The position numbers were made by a program, and so were the translations under genes. 64,000 nucleotides of DNA. It comes from Clostridium sp. (GTDB lineage Bacteria > Bacillota > Clostridia > Clostridiales > Clostridiaceae). Each line of letters opens with the position of its first letter. The first letter of the stretch is position 1. The notes below the pieces were generated by a model. It was not told where the DNA came from and made no database searches. It saw only the letters and a program-made list of their open reading frames with translations. This document shows, piece after piece, positions 1 to 9,770 of the stretch. The stretch covers positions 19,223 to 83,222 of the forward strand of contig NZ_JARIDH010000025.1 in NCBI RefSeq assembly GCF_029267215.1, read 5' to 3'.

Positions 1-1369
1 AATTTTTCATTATTCCATAAGTACTTATTTTATCTAGCCCTAATTCCATAAGCTTTTTATTTTTAGAAGCCTTTAAAACATCCACTATTACTCCAATTCC
101 ATAAGGCCTTTTCATTCTATAAACACAAGATAATACTTTCTGAGCATCTAATGTTTTATCAACCATTTCTCCATCTATATGACAGTTACTACAGTTATTA
201 CAATCATCCTGTAAGCTTTCTCCAAAGTAATTTGATATAAATTTTCTATAACACCCGTTTGAATGAACTAAGTCCATCATTGTTTGAAGTTTACTTAATT
301 CATTAAACTTTCTTTGTAGGTTTAAAGTTCCTGTTTCTATAATATATTTCTGTGTTTGCACATCTCCTGGTGAAAAGAGTAAAATACACTCTGAATCCTC
401 TCCATCTCTACCAGCTCTACCTATTTCCTGATAATATCCTTCTATATTTTTAGGCATATTATTATGTATAACATACCTTATATTAGGCTTATCTATTCCC
501 ATACCAAAGGCATTAGTTGCAACCATAACTCCAATCTTATCATAAACAAAATCCTCTTGATTTTGCTTTCTTTCTATATCACTAAGCCCTCCATGGTATT
601 TTGTACAATCTATTCCTCTTGAATTTATCAACTCACATAAGGAATCAACTTCTTTTCTAGTTGCACAATATATTATTCCTGATAAATCCTTATTTTCTTT
701 TATATAATCTAAAATATAGTGATTCTTATTAACTCCTTTTTCTATTACTATTTTCAGGTTATCTCTATCAAAACCTGACACAAAAATCTTAGGATTTCTA
801 AGTTCTAAAAGATTTACTATATCCTCTCTAACCTCATTTGTGGCAGTAGCTGTGAAAGTTGATACTACTGGTCTTTTCTTAAGTAAGTTTATAAACTTTC
901 CAATAAACTTATAACTACTTCTAAAATCATGTCCCCACTGTGAAACACAGTGAGCCTCATCCACTGCAACCTGAGAAACTTCCACATTTGAAATAAGATT
1001 TAAAAATTCCATAGACTCCAATCTTTCAGGTGCAACATATAAAATCTTAATATGCCCCTCTCTAACATAATTAAAAATTATATCTATTTCCTGCTGACTA
1101 AGTGTTGAATTTATATAAGCTGACTCTATTCCCATACTATTTATTGCATCAACCTGGTCTTTCATAAGAGATATAAGTGGAGAAATAACAACTGTTAATC
1201 CCTCTAATATTAAGGCCGGAATCTGATAACAGATTGACTTCCCTCCTCCTGTTGGCATTATTGCCACAACATCATTTCCATTTATAATCTCATTTATTAT
1301 ATTTTCTTGTCCTTTTCTAAATTCACTATATCCATAAAAACTTTTTAAAATCTCTATTGCTCTATTCAA
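1..1369 (-). CDS. recQ: ATP-dependent DNA helicase RecQ (C-terminus outside window)
   Basis: RecQ-family 3'-5' DNA helicase acting in recombination and replication-fork repair. About 456 residues are visible and the reading frame runs off the left edge. Seen: Walker A MPTGGGKS with Lys44, the DEAH box in AVDEAHCVSQWGHDF, the helicase-C segment ending in QEIGRAGRDG, and the zinc-binding cysteines (CYRKF, then CNNCSNC). The HRDC region, if present, lies beyond the window. I chose the TTG at 1369 (MNRAIEI) because GTGAGG sits about 7 nt upstream; another in-frame TTG at 1375 is too close to that site. The gene diverges from the DUF389 gene. Confidence 0.93.
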   Translation of the reverse strand, partial: MNRAIEILKSFYGYSEFRKGQENIINEIINGNDVVAIMPTGGGKSICYQIPALILEGLTVVISPLISLMKDQVDAINSMGIESAYINSTLSQQEIDIIFNYVREGHIKILYVAPERLESMEFLNLISNVEVSQVAVDEAHCVSQWGHDFRSSYKFIGKFINLLKKRPVVSTFTATATNEVREDIVNLLELRNPKIFVSGFDRDNLKIVIEKGVNKNHYILDYIKENKDLSGIIYCATRKEVDSLCELINSRGIDCTKYHGGLSDIERKQNQEDFVYDKIGVMVATNAFGMGIDKPNIRYVIHNNMPKNIEGYYQEIGRAGRDGEDSECILLFSPGDVQTQKYIIETGTLNLQRKFNELSKLQTMMDLVHSNGCYRKFISNYFGESLQDDCNNCSNCHIDGEMVDKTLDAQKVLSCVYRMKRPYGIGVIVDVLKASKNKKLMELGLDKISTYGIMKN

Positions 1370-1703
1370 AATCAACCTCACTTAAATATTATTATTATTT
1401 ATATAAAAAATTACTTAGCTTTTCTTTCCAAACTAATATTCACATTTATTCTTTTTTATAACACTAAATACATTATACACTATTAATATTATGATACGCT
1501 TTAATAAGCTACTCCATTTCTTTTTTATTAAGTAAAAATTTCTTCAACCTCTTTTAATGTATCAAAAAAATTTCATGGTAAAGTCCTTTAAATTCTTTCT
1601 CAAAGAATATTGTTGTAATAATTTTAATCGACAATTTTAAAAATTTTTATTACAATATTGTTTATTAGTAAACTAAATTCTAAAAAGAAAAGAGGGTTAA
1701 AAA
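1370..1703. promoter_or_regulatory. Divergent intergenic region with an inverted repeat
   Basis: No gene is visible here. The region separates divergent recQ and the DUF389 gene and must hold both promoters. At 1606-1661 an imperfect inverted repeat pairs AATATTGTTGTAATAA with TTATTACAATATT around an AT-rich centre containing ATCGAC. It could be an operator or a leader stem-loop for the DUF389 gene. No confident -35/-10 pair was assigned. Confidence 0.35.
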
Positions 1704-3032
1704 GTGAGGTTTAATAAAGAAAGTTTTTTTAAGGAATTCACAAAAAATCAAGCTTCTTTTGATGAAATTCATGAAAATATATTAGATGGAATAAATATAG
1801 GTGGAGCTAACTTCATAATTCTTATATGTGCAATAATCATAGCTTCTGTAGGACTTAATATGAATGCTACTGCTGTAATAATCGGTGCTATGCTTATCTC
1901 TCCACTTATGGGCCCAATTCTAGGTATAGGATATGGAGTTGGTACATATAATGCAAAATTAATAAAAAAATCATTAGCAATATTAGGTTTAGAGATTTTT
2001 ATAAGTATGGTAACATCTACTATTTACTTCTCACTTAGTCCAATATCAAGTGCAGGAAGTGAAATACTATCTAGAACTACCCCCAACATATGGGATGTTA
2101 TTATTGCATTTACAGGAGGTATTGCAGGGATTGTTGGAATAACTCGTAATAAGACAGGAAATGTTATTCCAGGCGTGGCAATAGCAACTGCCCTAATGCC
2201 TCCTCTTTGTACAAGTGGATATGGATTAGCAAGTAGAAATATGGATATATTTTTAGGAGCTGGTTATTTATTTTTTATAAATGCCTTTTTCATTGCCTTA
2301 TCAACTTTAATTGGTGTTAAGCTTATGAAAATTCCTAAGAGAAATAATATAGATACAGTTAAAGAAAAGAAACTTAAAAAAGTTATAATTATTTCAACTA
2401 TTTTAGTTACAATTCCAAGTATATTTTCAGCTGCATCTATGATAAATGAATCAATAAACAATTCAAATTTAAGTAAATTTATTCAAAAAGAGATGTCTAA
2501 TGATTTTATACTTAGTAAAAATATAGATACTTCAACCAAAACTATAGATTTAGTTATAGTTGGCAATAGAATATCAAAAGAAAAAGAGGATGAACTTGAA
2601 AATAGCCTTAAGTACTATAATTTTAATGATTATAGATTAAGAATTCAGCAAGACTCAAATACATTGCCAGATATACAATCATATTTAGACAAACTTAAAG
2701 AACAAAACTCTGGATTTATAGATGATTTAGAGATAAGCAAAGAAAATTCAAATAAACCATCAAATGATTCAAAGTTAGAGGGTAATCTTACTAAAGCTTT
2801 AGATTCTACTAAAATTGATCTTTATAAAAATTATAAAGACATAAAGAAAATCTATAGTGGAGTTTTAGATAATGAATTGCCAGTAATAGTTATAGAATAT
2901 TCTAGTGATAACTTAAATCAAGAAGAAGTTAGAAATTTCATCTTTTCAAAGGAAAATTTAAAAGGAACTAAGATTTATTTTGAAAAGTACAAAGAAAATG
3001 AAGTTACACCTGATAAAACTAAAAATCAATAA
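1704..3032 (+). CDS. DUF389 / TIGR00341 family membrane protein
   Basis: Integral membrane protein of the DUF389 (TIGR00341) family; its biochemical role is not established. Residues 30-215 contain several hydrophobic segments, including the family-typical stretch around GLNMNATAVIIGAMLISPLM (residues 51-70). Another membrane segment lies near 227-248. The remaining C-terminal ~190 residues are hydrophilic and charged, probably a soluble domain. The start is a GTG preceded by AAGAGGG. It is a single-gene unit followed by a strong bidirectional stem-loop. Length (442 aa) is ordinary for the family. Assignment rests on recognising the conserved membrane core. Confidence 0.8.
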   Translation: MRFNKESFFKEFTKNQASFDEIHENILDGINIGGANFIILICAIIIASVGLNMNATAVIIGAMLISPLMGPILGIGYGVGTYNAKLIKKSLAILGLEIFISMVTSTIYFSLSPISSAGSEILSRTTPNIWDVIIAFTGGIAGIVGITRNKTGNVIPGVAIATALMPPLCTSGYGLASRNMDIFLGAGYLFFINAFFIALSTLIGVKLMKIPKRNNIDTVKEKKLKKVIIISTILVTIPSIFSAASMINESINNSNLSKFIQKEMSNDFILSKNIDTSTKTIDLVIVGNRISKEKEDELENSLKYYNFNDYRLRIQQDSNTLPDIQSYLDKLKEQNSGFIDDLEISKENSNKPSNDSKLEGNLTKALDSTKIDLYKNYKDIKKIYSGVLDNELPVIVIEYSSDNLNQEEVRNFIFSKENLKGTKIYFEKYKENEVTPDKTKNQ

Positions 3033-3072
3033 TTTAGTGTTTTTCATTGAATTTTGAATAATAACAAATAAA

Positions 3073-3130
3073 GCTTCCAGTTTTAAGATATTGTTGATTT
3101 TAGCTATCTATTAAAGCCTACTTAATTGCT
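3073..3130 (+). repeat. Partial copy of intergenic MITE-like repeat (left half)
   Basis: This matches the left half of the repeat family whose best copy is at 61311-61600. It carries AGTTTTAAG, then TTGTTGATTTTAGCTAT, then AAGCCTACTTAATT in the same order and spacing. No right terminal repeat is recognisable, so the copy looks truncated or decayed. It lies just downstream of the DUF389 gene. Confidence 0.6.
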
Positions 3131-3172
3131 ATCCATCATGTTAATAATTAGATTTTAAATGCTAATAAATAA

Positions 3173-3257
3173 AAAAGTGATTAAGTTAAAAAATATAATA
3201 GAACTTAAAAATAGTTTCTAAGTTCTATTATAGAATTTTAATTTAGTCACTTTTATT
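3173..3257. terminator. Bidirectional terminator between convergent genes
   Basis: A 13-bp perfect stem (ATAATAGAACTTA at 3195-3207 with TAAGTTCTATTAT at 3219-3231) is nested inside an outer pairing of AAAAGTGA with TCACTTTT. A and T runs flank both sides. It separates the convergent DUF389 and EamA genes and probably ends both transcripts. Confidence 0.75.
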
Positions 3258-3309
3258 TTATATATAATATTAAATTTAGTTAAACTCTTCTAAAAACAAA
3301 TATTATATT

Positions 3310-4263
3310 TTACTCATTAATAATTTTAGAGTTTTTAAATCCAAATATTTTAAGTATATTACTATTTAAAAATCTTTCTTTATCAACATTTAATTCTAAT
3401 AAAATTGCTGCAACAACTATTAAAACAGCACCTAATATTTGCTTTGAATTCATGACTTCTCCAAATATTATGAAAGCAAATATACTAGCTAAAACAGGTT
3501 CTAAGGAAGCTAGTATGCTTGTAACACTAGCCTCGATGTACTCTGTTGATTTAATATAAAAAGTATTAGAAATAAATGTACTTAAAATTCCTATAGATAG
3601 TAAATTTAAAATCACCATACCTATGTTTGGTGAATTTTTTATTATACTAAAAGATTCATTAAAATTAGTAAAAAATCCTAAAAATACACTAGCAAAAATA
3701 TATCCGTACACAAGAAGTGTATCCTTTCTATAAGAACTAAAAAGCTTAGGAAATATTATTTGAAAGGCAAATAAAAATCCTGTTCCTAATCCTGCTGCAA
3801 TACCAATTCCGCTCATACTTAAATGACCTAAAGACATATTTGATACCATAATACAACCACCTAAAGTTAATACTATTACAAAACCTTTTTTCATATTAAA
3901 TTTCTCACTAAAAAATAATACTCCAAATATTGTTACCCATATTGAATTTGTAAACATAAGTACAGTTGCCACTGATATTGGTATATATTCTACTGATAAA
4001 TTATATCCAACGAAACATAAAGCAAAGGTACCAATTCCATAAAAAGCAGCCACAACTAAGCCTTTTATGTCTGTCTTTAAAACCTCTCTATCTTTTATAA
4101 ATACCCAAATTAAGAAACAAACAGCTGATAAAAAGCTTCTACTAAAAGCTATGAATATTGCACTTAACCCTGCATTATACAATATTCTACTGCTTATTCC
4201 CATTATTCCCCAAAATAATGTTGCAATTAGGACTAAGCCTATGCCTTTCTCCCTATTATTCAT
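3310..4263 (-). CDS. EamA/DMT-superfamily transporter
   Basis: Drug/metabolite-transporter superfamily permease with two EamA repeats and about ten membrane helices; the substrate is unknown. The frame is open to 4371, but the better start is the ATG at 4263 (MNNREKGIGL). GAGGGAA lies upstream at proper distance, and the first EamA helix (LVLIATLFWGIMGISS) begins at once. That gives 317 residues, normal for the family. Visible marks are the repeat-end motifs FTNSIWVTIFGVLFFSEK and SLEPVLASIFAFIIFGE, each typical of an EamA half. It is a monocistronic minus-strand gene that shares a terminator with its convergent neighbour. Confidence 0.88.
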   Translation of the reverse strand: MNNREKGIGLVLIATLFWGIMGISSRILYNAGLSAIFIAFSRSFLSAVCFLIWVFIKDREVLKTDIKGLVVAAFYGIGTFALCFVGYNLSVEYIPISVATVLMFTNSIWVTIFGVLFFSEKFNMKKGFVIVLTLGGCIMVSNMSLGHLSMSGIGIAAGLGTGFLFAFQIIFPKLFSSYRKDTLLVYGYIFASVFLGFFTNFNESFSIIKNSPNIGMVILNLLSIGILSTFISNTFYIKSTEYIEASVTSILASLEPVLASIFAFIIFGEVMNSKQILGAVLIVVAAILLELNVDKERFLNSNILKIFGFKNSKIINE

Positions 4264-4548
4264 AACATTTCCCTCTTCTTCTAAATTTTTAACATATTCT
4301 ATTATATACCTATTGAACATTTTTGAAAGCTTCAAAAATGATATTTTCAATTTATTAACTTTCAAATTCATACTTATTACTTATATTTATTAATAATTTC
4401 TCAATTTTGCTTAAATTAGCTTATAATCCTATTTAAAATCATTTTAAAAACTTTATTAAAACTTAAAAGTTGTCAGTTTAAATACTATTTTTGAAATATA
4501 CATTTAACAATTATTCATATTGATAACTTTTTCATTGAATATAAATAA

Positions 4549-4584
4549 AAAAACGATGCAAACTAACGAATTGCATCGTTTTTT
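4549..4584. terminator. Rho-independent terminator after AIM24-like gene
   Basis: Stem AAAACGATGCAA / TTGCATCGTTTT with a 9-nt loop, followed by a run of T in the minus direction and also flanked by T on the plus side. It ends the minus-strand AIM24-like transcript. Confidence 0.85.
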
Positions 4585-4594
4585 AAGTTTTAAA

Positions 4595-5389
4595 CTAATC
4601 TTGGAATAAATTACCTAACCCACTTAATATACTACCTTCTCCAACATCTCTAGAACCTGGAACTTGTGGTGCTGCCGCAAATACTTTAGATGCTAATCTA
4701 CTAAATGGTAAACTTTGAATCCAAACCTCTCCTGGCCCAACTAAGCTAGCAAAGAATATTCCTTCTCCACCAAACAACGCATTTTTAACACCCTTAACAT
4801 ATTCTATATCATATTTAATATCCTTTGTCATGGCAACTAAACACCCAGTATCCACTCTTAACTTTTGCCCTGGCAGAAGTTGTTTTCTAACTATGGTTCC
4901 TCCTGCGTGAATAAAAGCCATTCCATCACCTTCTAATTTTTGAAGTATAAATCCTTCTCCACCAAAGAATCCAGTTCCTAATTTTCTCTTAAAATCTATT
5001 CCTATAGTTACACCCTTTGCAGCGCATAAAAATGCATCTTTTTGACAAATTAATTTACCACTATAATTTCTTAAATCTACAGGAATTATTTTCCCTGGAT
5101 ACGGAGAAGCAAAAGCAACTTTTTCTTTTCCCATACCTTCATTTGTGAACGCAGTCATAAATAAACTTTCACCTGTTATAACTCTCTTTGCAGCGCCTCC
5201 AATCTTTCCTAGAAATCCTTTTTGATTTCCACTTCCATCACCAAATATAGTCTCCATGCTTATACTATTATCCATCATCATCATGGCTCCAGCCTCTGCT
5301 ACAACTGTCTCTCTTGGATCTAACTCAATTTCTACAAACTGCATATCATCTCCATAAAGTTTGAAGTCAATTTCATGTGCATTCATCAT
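4595..5389 (-). CDS. AIM24 / TIGR00266 family protein
   Basis: AIM24-like protein (TIGR00266), a soluble glycine-rich beta-helical fold found in many bacteria; its function is unclear. Characteristic elements seen are AEAGAMMMMD near residue 30, GESLFMTAFTN near 75, GFFGGEGFILQKLEG near 140 and ALFGGEGIFFASLVGPG near 205. Three in-frame ATGs lie close together. The first (5398) is only 1 nt from GGAGG, so I prefer the second (5389), about 10 nt from it. There is no signal peptide or membrane helix. It is monocistronic with its own terminator. Confidence 0.85.
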   Translation of the reverse strand: MMNAHEIDFKLYGDDMQFVEIELDPRETVVAEAGAMMMMDNSISMETIFGDGSGNQKGFLGKIGGAAKRVITGESLFMTAFTNEGMGKEKVAFASPYPGKIIPVDLRNYSGKLICQKDAFLCAAKGVTIGIDFKRKLGTGFFGGEGFILQKLEGDGMAFIHAGGTIVRKQLLPGQKLRVDTGCLVAMTKDIKYDIEYVKGVKNALFGGEGIFFASLVGPGEVWIQSLPFSRLASKVFAAAPQVPGSRDVGEGSILSGLGNLFQD

Positions 5390-5680
5390 AATATTCATAC
5401 CTCCAAAAAATATTTCATTTCATTTTTTAAAATACTAACACAAAAAATATAAATATTACAAGCAACCTTATCTTATATTTTTCTCAAATGTTATTAAAAT
5501 ATTAATAACTAAATTATTAGTATCCCCTATCACATTTATTGTAACTAAGTCATAGTATTTAATACGATGATTTTTAAAATTGGTCTAGTTAAATTATTTT
5601 GTAATCTATCAATAAAATTATTGACACAAAACTCAAAGAGATATAATATGGTATTAAACCTAATATTTAATATCTATTGT

Positions 5681-5779
5681 ATTAAAAGGGAGTAGTTGCA
5701 AGTTATAATATCAACAACGCGGTTAACGAAAAGTTACCTGGTATTATGCACCAACATTATTGGTTACAAGACTTTTAAT
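5681..5779 (+). ncRNA. yybP-ykoY (Mn2+) riboswitch aptamer
   Basis: The leader of the P-type ATPase gene carries the conserved yybP-ykoY elements: AAAAGGGAGTAG at 5684-5695 and TTACCTGGTA at 5734-5743. P1 is ATTAAAAG (5681-5688) paired with CTTTTAAT (5772-5779). The 3' strand of P1 is also the base of the following terminator stem, so P1 and the terminator exclude each other. Ligand-stabilised P1 should therefore permit read-through. This class is known to sense Mn2+ and often controls Mn exporters. Class assignment is by motif recognition. Confidence 0.82.
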
Positions 5780-5849
5780 ATAATCTAAGGTGTTTATATG
5801 AACATTCATATGCTAAAGCCTTAGATTATATTAGGAGTCTTATTTTTTT
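5768..5849 (+). terminator. Riboswitch-controlled intrinsic terminator
   Basis: A long stem pairs 5768-5790 (AAGACT..TAATATAATCTAAGG) with 5819-5841 (CCTTAGATTATATTA..AGTCTT), followed by seven T at 5843-5849. Its base overlaps the 3' strand of riboswitch P1. This is the expression platform for the downstream ATPase. Confidence 0.85.
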
Positions 5850-5925
5850 GACCTCCTATACATAGGTATTATTTCTTAAAAATCATAATTAAACAAAACT
5901 TCATAAAAAGAAAGGAGATAATAAC

Positions 5926-8550
5926 ATGAAAAAGGTTTATTCGAAATCTAAAGAAGAACTTTTTAAAGAACTTGGAGTAAACAAGGACGGATTAAACTCA
6001 TCACAAGTTCAAAGTATGCAAGAGAAATATGGTAAAAATGAATTAGTAGAAGGTAAGAAAAAATCTACATTCCAAGTATTTCTTGATCAATTTAAGGACA
6101 TGCTTATAATAATTCTTCTATGTGCAGCTGCCATTTCAATGTTCTTAGGAGACATTGAAAGTACTTTAGTTATAGTTTTCGTATTAATTGTTAATGCAAC
6201 TTTAGGTACTTTACAACATATAAAATCTGAACAATCACTTAATAGTTTAAAAGCTTTATCATCACCATCTACCAAAGTACTTAGAAAGGGAGAAAAAAAA
6301 GAAATAGATTCTAAGGATGTAGTTGTTGGAGATATTATATTTTTAGAAGCTGGAGATTATGTTCCTGCTGATTGTAGAATTCTTGAAAATTATAGTTTAC
6401 AAGTTAATGAAAGTTCATTAACAGGTGAATCTGAAAGTATTGTAAAAATCTCTGAAATAATAAAAGGAGAAGAAATACCTGTTGGTGATAGAAAAAATAT
6501 GGTTTTCTCTGGAAGCTTAGTAACTTATGGTAGGGCTACTGTATTAGCTACTTCTGTAGGTATGAATACTGAAATTGGTAAGATAGCTCAGTTATTAAAT
6601 GATACTGAAGAAAAGAAAACACCACTTCAAGTAAACTTAGATAACTTTGGTAAAAAACTTGCAATTGTAATACTTGTTATATGTGCTTTAGTATTTGGTC
6701 TTAGTCTATATAGAGGTGAAGCAATTATTGATGCCTTCATGTTTGCTGTTGCCTTGGCTGTTGCTGCCATTCCAGAGGCTCTAAGTTCAATCGTTACAAT
6801 AGTTCTTTCTTTAGGAACTCAAAAAATGGCTAAAGAAAATGCTATTATAAGAAAACTTCAAGCAGTTGAAGGACTTGGAAGTGTTTCTATAATCTGCTCA
6901 GATAAAACTGGAACACTTACTCAAAACAAAATGACAGTTAAGAAAATATTTGTGGATGGAAAAACTATTGATTCAACTGAATTAAATTTAGAAAATAAAA
7001 TTGACAATGATTTACTTCTTATGAGTTTGCTTTGTAATGACGCAGTTACTGATTGTGAGAAAGAAATTGGTGATCCAACAGAGATTGCACTTGTAAACTT
7101 AGGTGATTTATATGGAGTTGACGAACTTGTAGAAAGAGAAAATTACAAAAGACTTGGTGAAATTCCTTTTGATTCAGATAGAAAACTTATGAGTGTTGTT
7201 TATAATATTCATGGAGAAAATATCATAGCAACTAAGGGTGCTGTGGATGTACTTCTTAAAAGAAGTAGTAAAATTGAAACTTCTAAAGGAATAAGACCTA
7301 TTACTAAAGAGGATATAGCTAAGATTGAAGAAATAAACAAAAATTTTTCAAAAACTGGTTTAAGAGTATTATCTTTTGCTTATAAAAATATTGAAAGCAG
7401 AACTGATATTAAGTTATCAGATGAAAATGACTTAATATTCATTGGGCTTATATCAATGATGGATCCACCAAGAGAAGAATCAGCAGCCGCTGTTAAAGCC
7501 TGTATTGAAGCTGGTATTAAGCCAGTTATGATAACAGGGGATCATAAAATAACAGCCTCTGCCATTGCAAAACAAATTGGTATTTTAAAAGATGAAAGCG
7601 AAGCAATTGAAGGGGCTTATCTTGATAAAATAAGTGATGAAGAATTGAAAGATATGGTTGAACACATATCAGTGTATGCAAGGGTTTCTCCAGAGCATAA
7701 AATAAGAATAGTAAGAGCTTGGCAAGAAAAAGGAAATGTTGTTGCTATGACTGGAGATGGGGTTAATGATGCTCCAGCCTTAAAACAAGCTGATATAGGG
7801 GTTGCAATGGGAATCACAGGTTCTGAGGTTGCTAAGGATGCCGCTTCCATGGTATTAACTGATGATAACTTTGCAACTATTGTAAAAGCTATTGAAAATG
7901 GTAGAAATATATATGGAAATATTAAAAATGCTATTAAATTCTTACTATCAGGTAATACAGCTGGTATATTATCAGTTCTTTATACTTCTTTACTAGCATT
8001 GCCAGTTCCTTTTGCACCAGTACACTTATTATTTATTAACCTTTTAACAGATAGTTTACCTGCCATTGCCTTAGGTCTTGAACCTCATAATAAAGAAATT
8101 ATGAAAGAAAAACCTAGAAAATCAGACGAATCTATCTTAACTAAAGACTTTATTTATGATGTTATATTTGAGGGAATAGTTATAACAATTATGACTATGA
8201 CAGCTTACCATATTGGACTTAATCAAGGTGGAGATCCATTAGCTATGACAATGGCTTTCTCTACTTTATGTTTATCAAGACTTGTTCATGGATTTAACAG
8301 TAAATCTAAAAAGCATGTTGTATCAAAGGAAATATTCTCAAATAAATATTTATGGGGTGCTTTTGGTATAGGATTTGTTCTTCTAAACCTAGTACTTTTA
8401 ATTCCTGCTTTTGAAGAATTATTTAAGGTAGCTCCTCTTACTTTAAATAACCTACTAACTATTTATGGATTATCATTATGTACATTTATAGTTGTACAAG
8501 CTGGTAAATTTATAGTTGAGAAATTTCAAAAAAAGGAATCAAATAACTAA
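5926..8550 (+). CDS. P-type ATPase, calcium/manganese type (likely Mn2+/Ca2+ exporter)
   Basis: P2-type cation-pumping ATPase, 874 aa, ~10 membrane helices. Actuator motif TGES is at 166-169, the phosphorylated Asp is D326 in DKTGT, and the hinge TGDGVNDAP lies near 609-617. Cation-site residues are E284 in PEAL (M4) and N705/D709 in NLLTDSLP (M6), matching the single Ca2+ site shared by SERCA and PMR1 pumps. M5 has N677-T-A-G680, so the acidic residue of SERCA's other site is absent, as in PMR1-type pumps that also move Mn2+. With the Mn2+-type riboswitch upstream, Mn2+ export is the best inference. An RBS AAAGGAGA precedes the ATG. Confidence 0.92.
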   Translation: MKKVYSKSKEELFKELGVNKDGLNSSQVQSMQEKYGKNELVEGKKKSTFQVFLDQFKDMLIIILLCAAAISMFLGDIESTLVIVFVLIVNATLGTLQHIKSEQSLNSLKALSSPSTKVLRKGEKKEIDSKDVVVGDIIFLEAGDYVPADCRILENYSLQVNESSLTGESESIVKISEIIKGEEIPVGDRKNMVFSGSLVTYGRATVLATSVGMNTEIGKIAQLLNDTEEKKTPLQVNLDNFGKKLAIVILVICALVFGLSLYRGEAIIDAFMFAVALAVAAIPEALSSIVTIVLSLGTQKMAKENAIIRKLQAVEGLGSVSIICSDKTGTLTQNKMTVKKIFVDGKTIDSTELNLENKIDNDLLLMSLLCNDAVTDCEKEIGDPTEIALVNLGDLYGVDELVERENYKRLGEIPFDSDRKLMSVVYNIHGENIIATKGAVDVLLKRSSKIETSKGIRPITKEDIAKIEEINKNFSKTGLRVLSFAYKNIESRTDIKLSDENDLIFIGLISMMDPPREESAAAVKACIEAGIKPVMITGDHKITASAIAKQIGILKDESEAIEGAYLDKISDEELKDMVEHISVYARVSPEHKIRIVRAWQEKGNVVAMTGDGVNDAPALKQADIGVAMGITGSEVAKDAASMVLTDDNFATIVKAIENGRNIYGNIKNAIKFLLSGNTAGILSVLYTSLLALPVPFAPVHLLFINLLTDSLPAIALGLEPHNKEIMKEKPRKSDESILTKDFIYDVIFEGIVITIMTMTAYHIGLNQGGDPLAMTMAFSTLCLSRLVHGFNSKSKKHVVSKEIFSNKYLWGAFGIGFVLLNLVLLIPAFEELFKVAPLTLNNLLTIYGLSLCTFIVVQAGKFIVEKFQKKESNN

Positions 8551-8606
8551 AATAATTAAGTAAATATAAATATTCTTTCTTAATGAAATTAAAATCACAA
8601 TATAAA

Positions 8607-8647
8607 AACTCCAATTAAAGTTTAAATACTTTAATTGGAGTTTTTTT
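8607..8647. terminator. Bidirectional terminator
   Basis: Stem AACTCCAATTAAAG / CTTTAATTGGAGTT with loop TTTAAATA, followed by seven T on the plus strand and with T on the minus side too. It lies between the convergent ATPase and CPBP protease genes. Confidence 0.9.
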
Positions 8648-8693
8648 AAATTATATATTTAACATAAAATTTAATTCTATATCCAAATTACTT

Positions 8694-9461
8694 CTATACT
8701 GCTTTATCTTTTCTTACTGATATCCAAAGAATAACTCCTAATAAAACATTAAAAATCATTTGAAATACAGGTAATATACCTATTTCTATTGGAATTACAG
8801 TTGATGAAATTAATATACAATCCCATAACCAATGGAATATTATAAGTGGTATTAAACTCTTTAGTTTTATTGCTAAAGGTGCAAAGAAAAAACCTAATAA
8901 AAAACTTGATACAACCTGTGTAATCATTTCTTCAAATGGCATTCCACCTAATATATTCACAGAGTGTATTAAGGCAAATAATACTGAACTTATAAATAAC
9001 CCTAAATATAATTTCTTTTTATTAGCGAAGCTATGCAATAATATTCCTCTAAACATAACTTCTTCTGAAAATCCTACTAAAAATGTAGTTATAGCTATTA
9101 TAAAAAGAAGTATTAATTTAGATTTATCTAAAGTTCCAAAGCTACAAATTAAAGCTTTACCATAACTAAATGTCATTATTGATATAAGTATCATACTAGG
9201 TATAAACCATTTTAACTGCGTAATTCTAAGTCTTTTAAATCCAATTTTCTTAAATCCATAATATTTTTTAGTAACTAAAATCAAAAGTCCAGTTAATACT
9301 AACTCAACAAAAAATATTACTTTAACCATATTTGTATTATTATAAGAATAATGAAATATCCTATTCATAAAAAACATTCCTAATCCCATTATTATAAGAT
9401 ATAATAATGTTGTTATTAACCCAACTTTTATTCCATTTTCTTTTTTTCTTTTGTTATCCAA
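8694..9461 (-). CDS. CPBP family intramembrane metalloprotease
   Basis: CAAX-protease/bacteriocin-processing (CPBP, Abi) family membrane protein of 255 aa with about eight hydrophobic segments. The three family motifs are present: EEVMFRG with E133/E134 and R138, H166 in ALIHSVN, and H210 in IIFHWLWD. These residues form the intramembrane active site in the family. The substrate is unknown; members process prenylated or peptide substrates or give bacteriocin self-immunity. The start is a TTG with AAAGGGG upstream. It is monocistronic with no bacteriocin gene beside it. Confidence 0.88.
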   Translation of the reverse strand: MDNKRKKENGIKVGLITTLLYLIIMGLGMFFMNRIFHYSYNNTNMVKVIFFVELVLTGLLILVTKKYYGFKKIGFKRLRITQLKWFIPSMILISIMTFSYGKALICSFGTLDKSKLILLFIIAITTFLVGFSEEVMFRGILLHSFANKKKLYLGLFISSVLFALIHSVNILGGMPFEEMITQVVSSFLLGFFFAPLAIKLKSLIPLIIFHWLWDCILISSTVIPIEIGILPVFQMIFNVLLGVILWISVRKDKAV

Positions 9462-9726
9462 AATTAAATCCCCTTTTAAAATTATTTTTATCTTATATAT
9501 TTTATTATAAAAGGTTAATCTTTATACAATCTTTAAACAACCTTAAACTTATCTTAAGTAAAAAATTTCAAGTTCTCCTAATAAAATAAATGCTTTTTGT
9601 GAATAAAGACAAAAAAAGCTTGTATTAAAACTTACTACTTTTCTGATAGTCTAAGGTTTTTAAACTGATATTTTATACTTAATAATTTAAATCCTAAATC
9701 TAACCTAGATATTATCTTCATAATAC

Positions 9727-9766
9727 TTAGAATTATTCATTACTATATTTTAATGAATAATTCTAA
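9727..9766 (-). terminator. Stem-loop immediately after DUF975 gene
   Basis: Perfect 16-bp stem TTAGAATTATTCATTA / TAATGAATAATTCTAA with an 8-nt loop, just downstream of the stop codon. No clear T run follows on the minus strand, so it may stabilise the 3' end instead of terminating efficiently. Confidence 0.5.
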
Positions 9767-9770
9767 ATAA

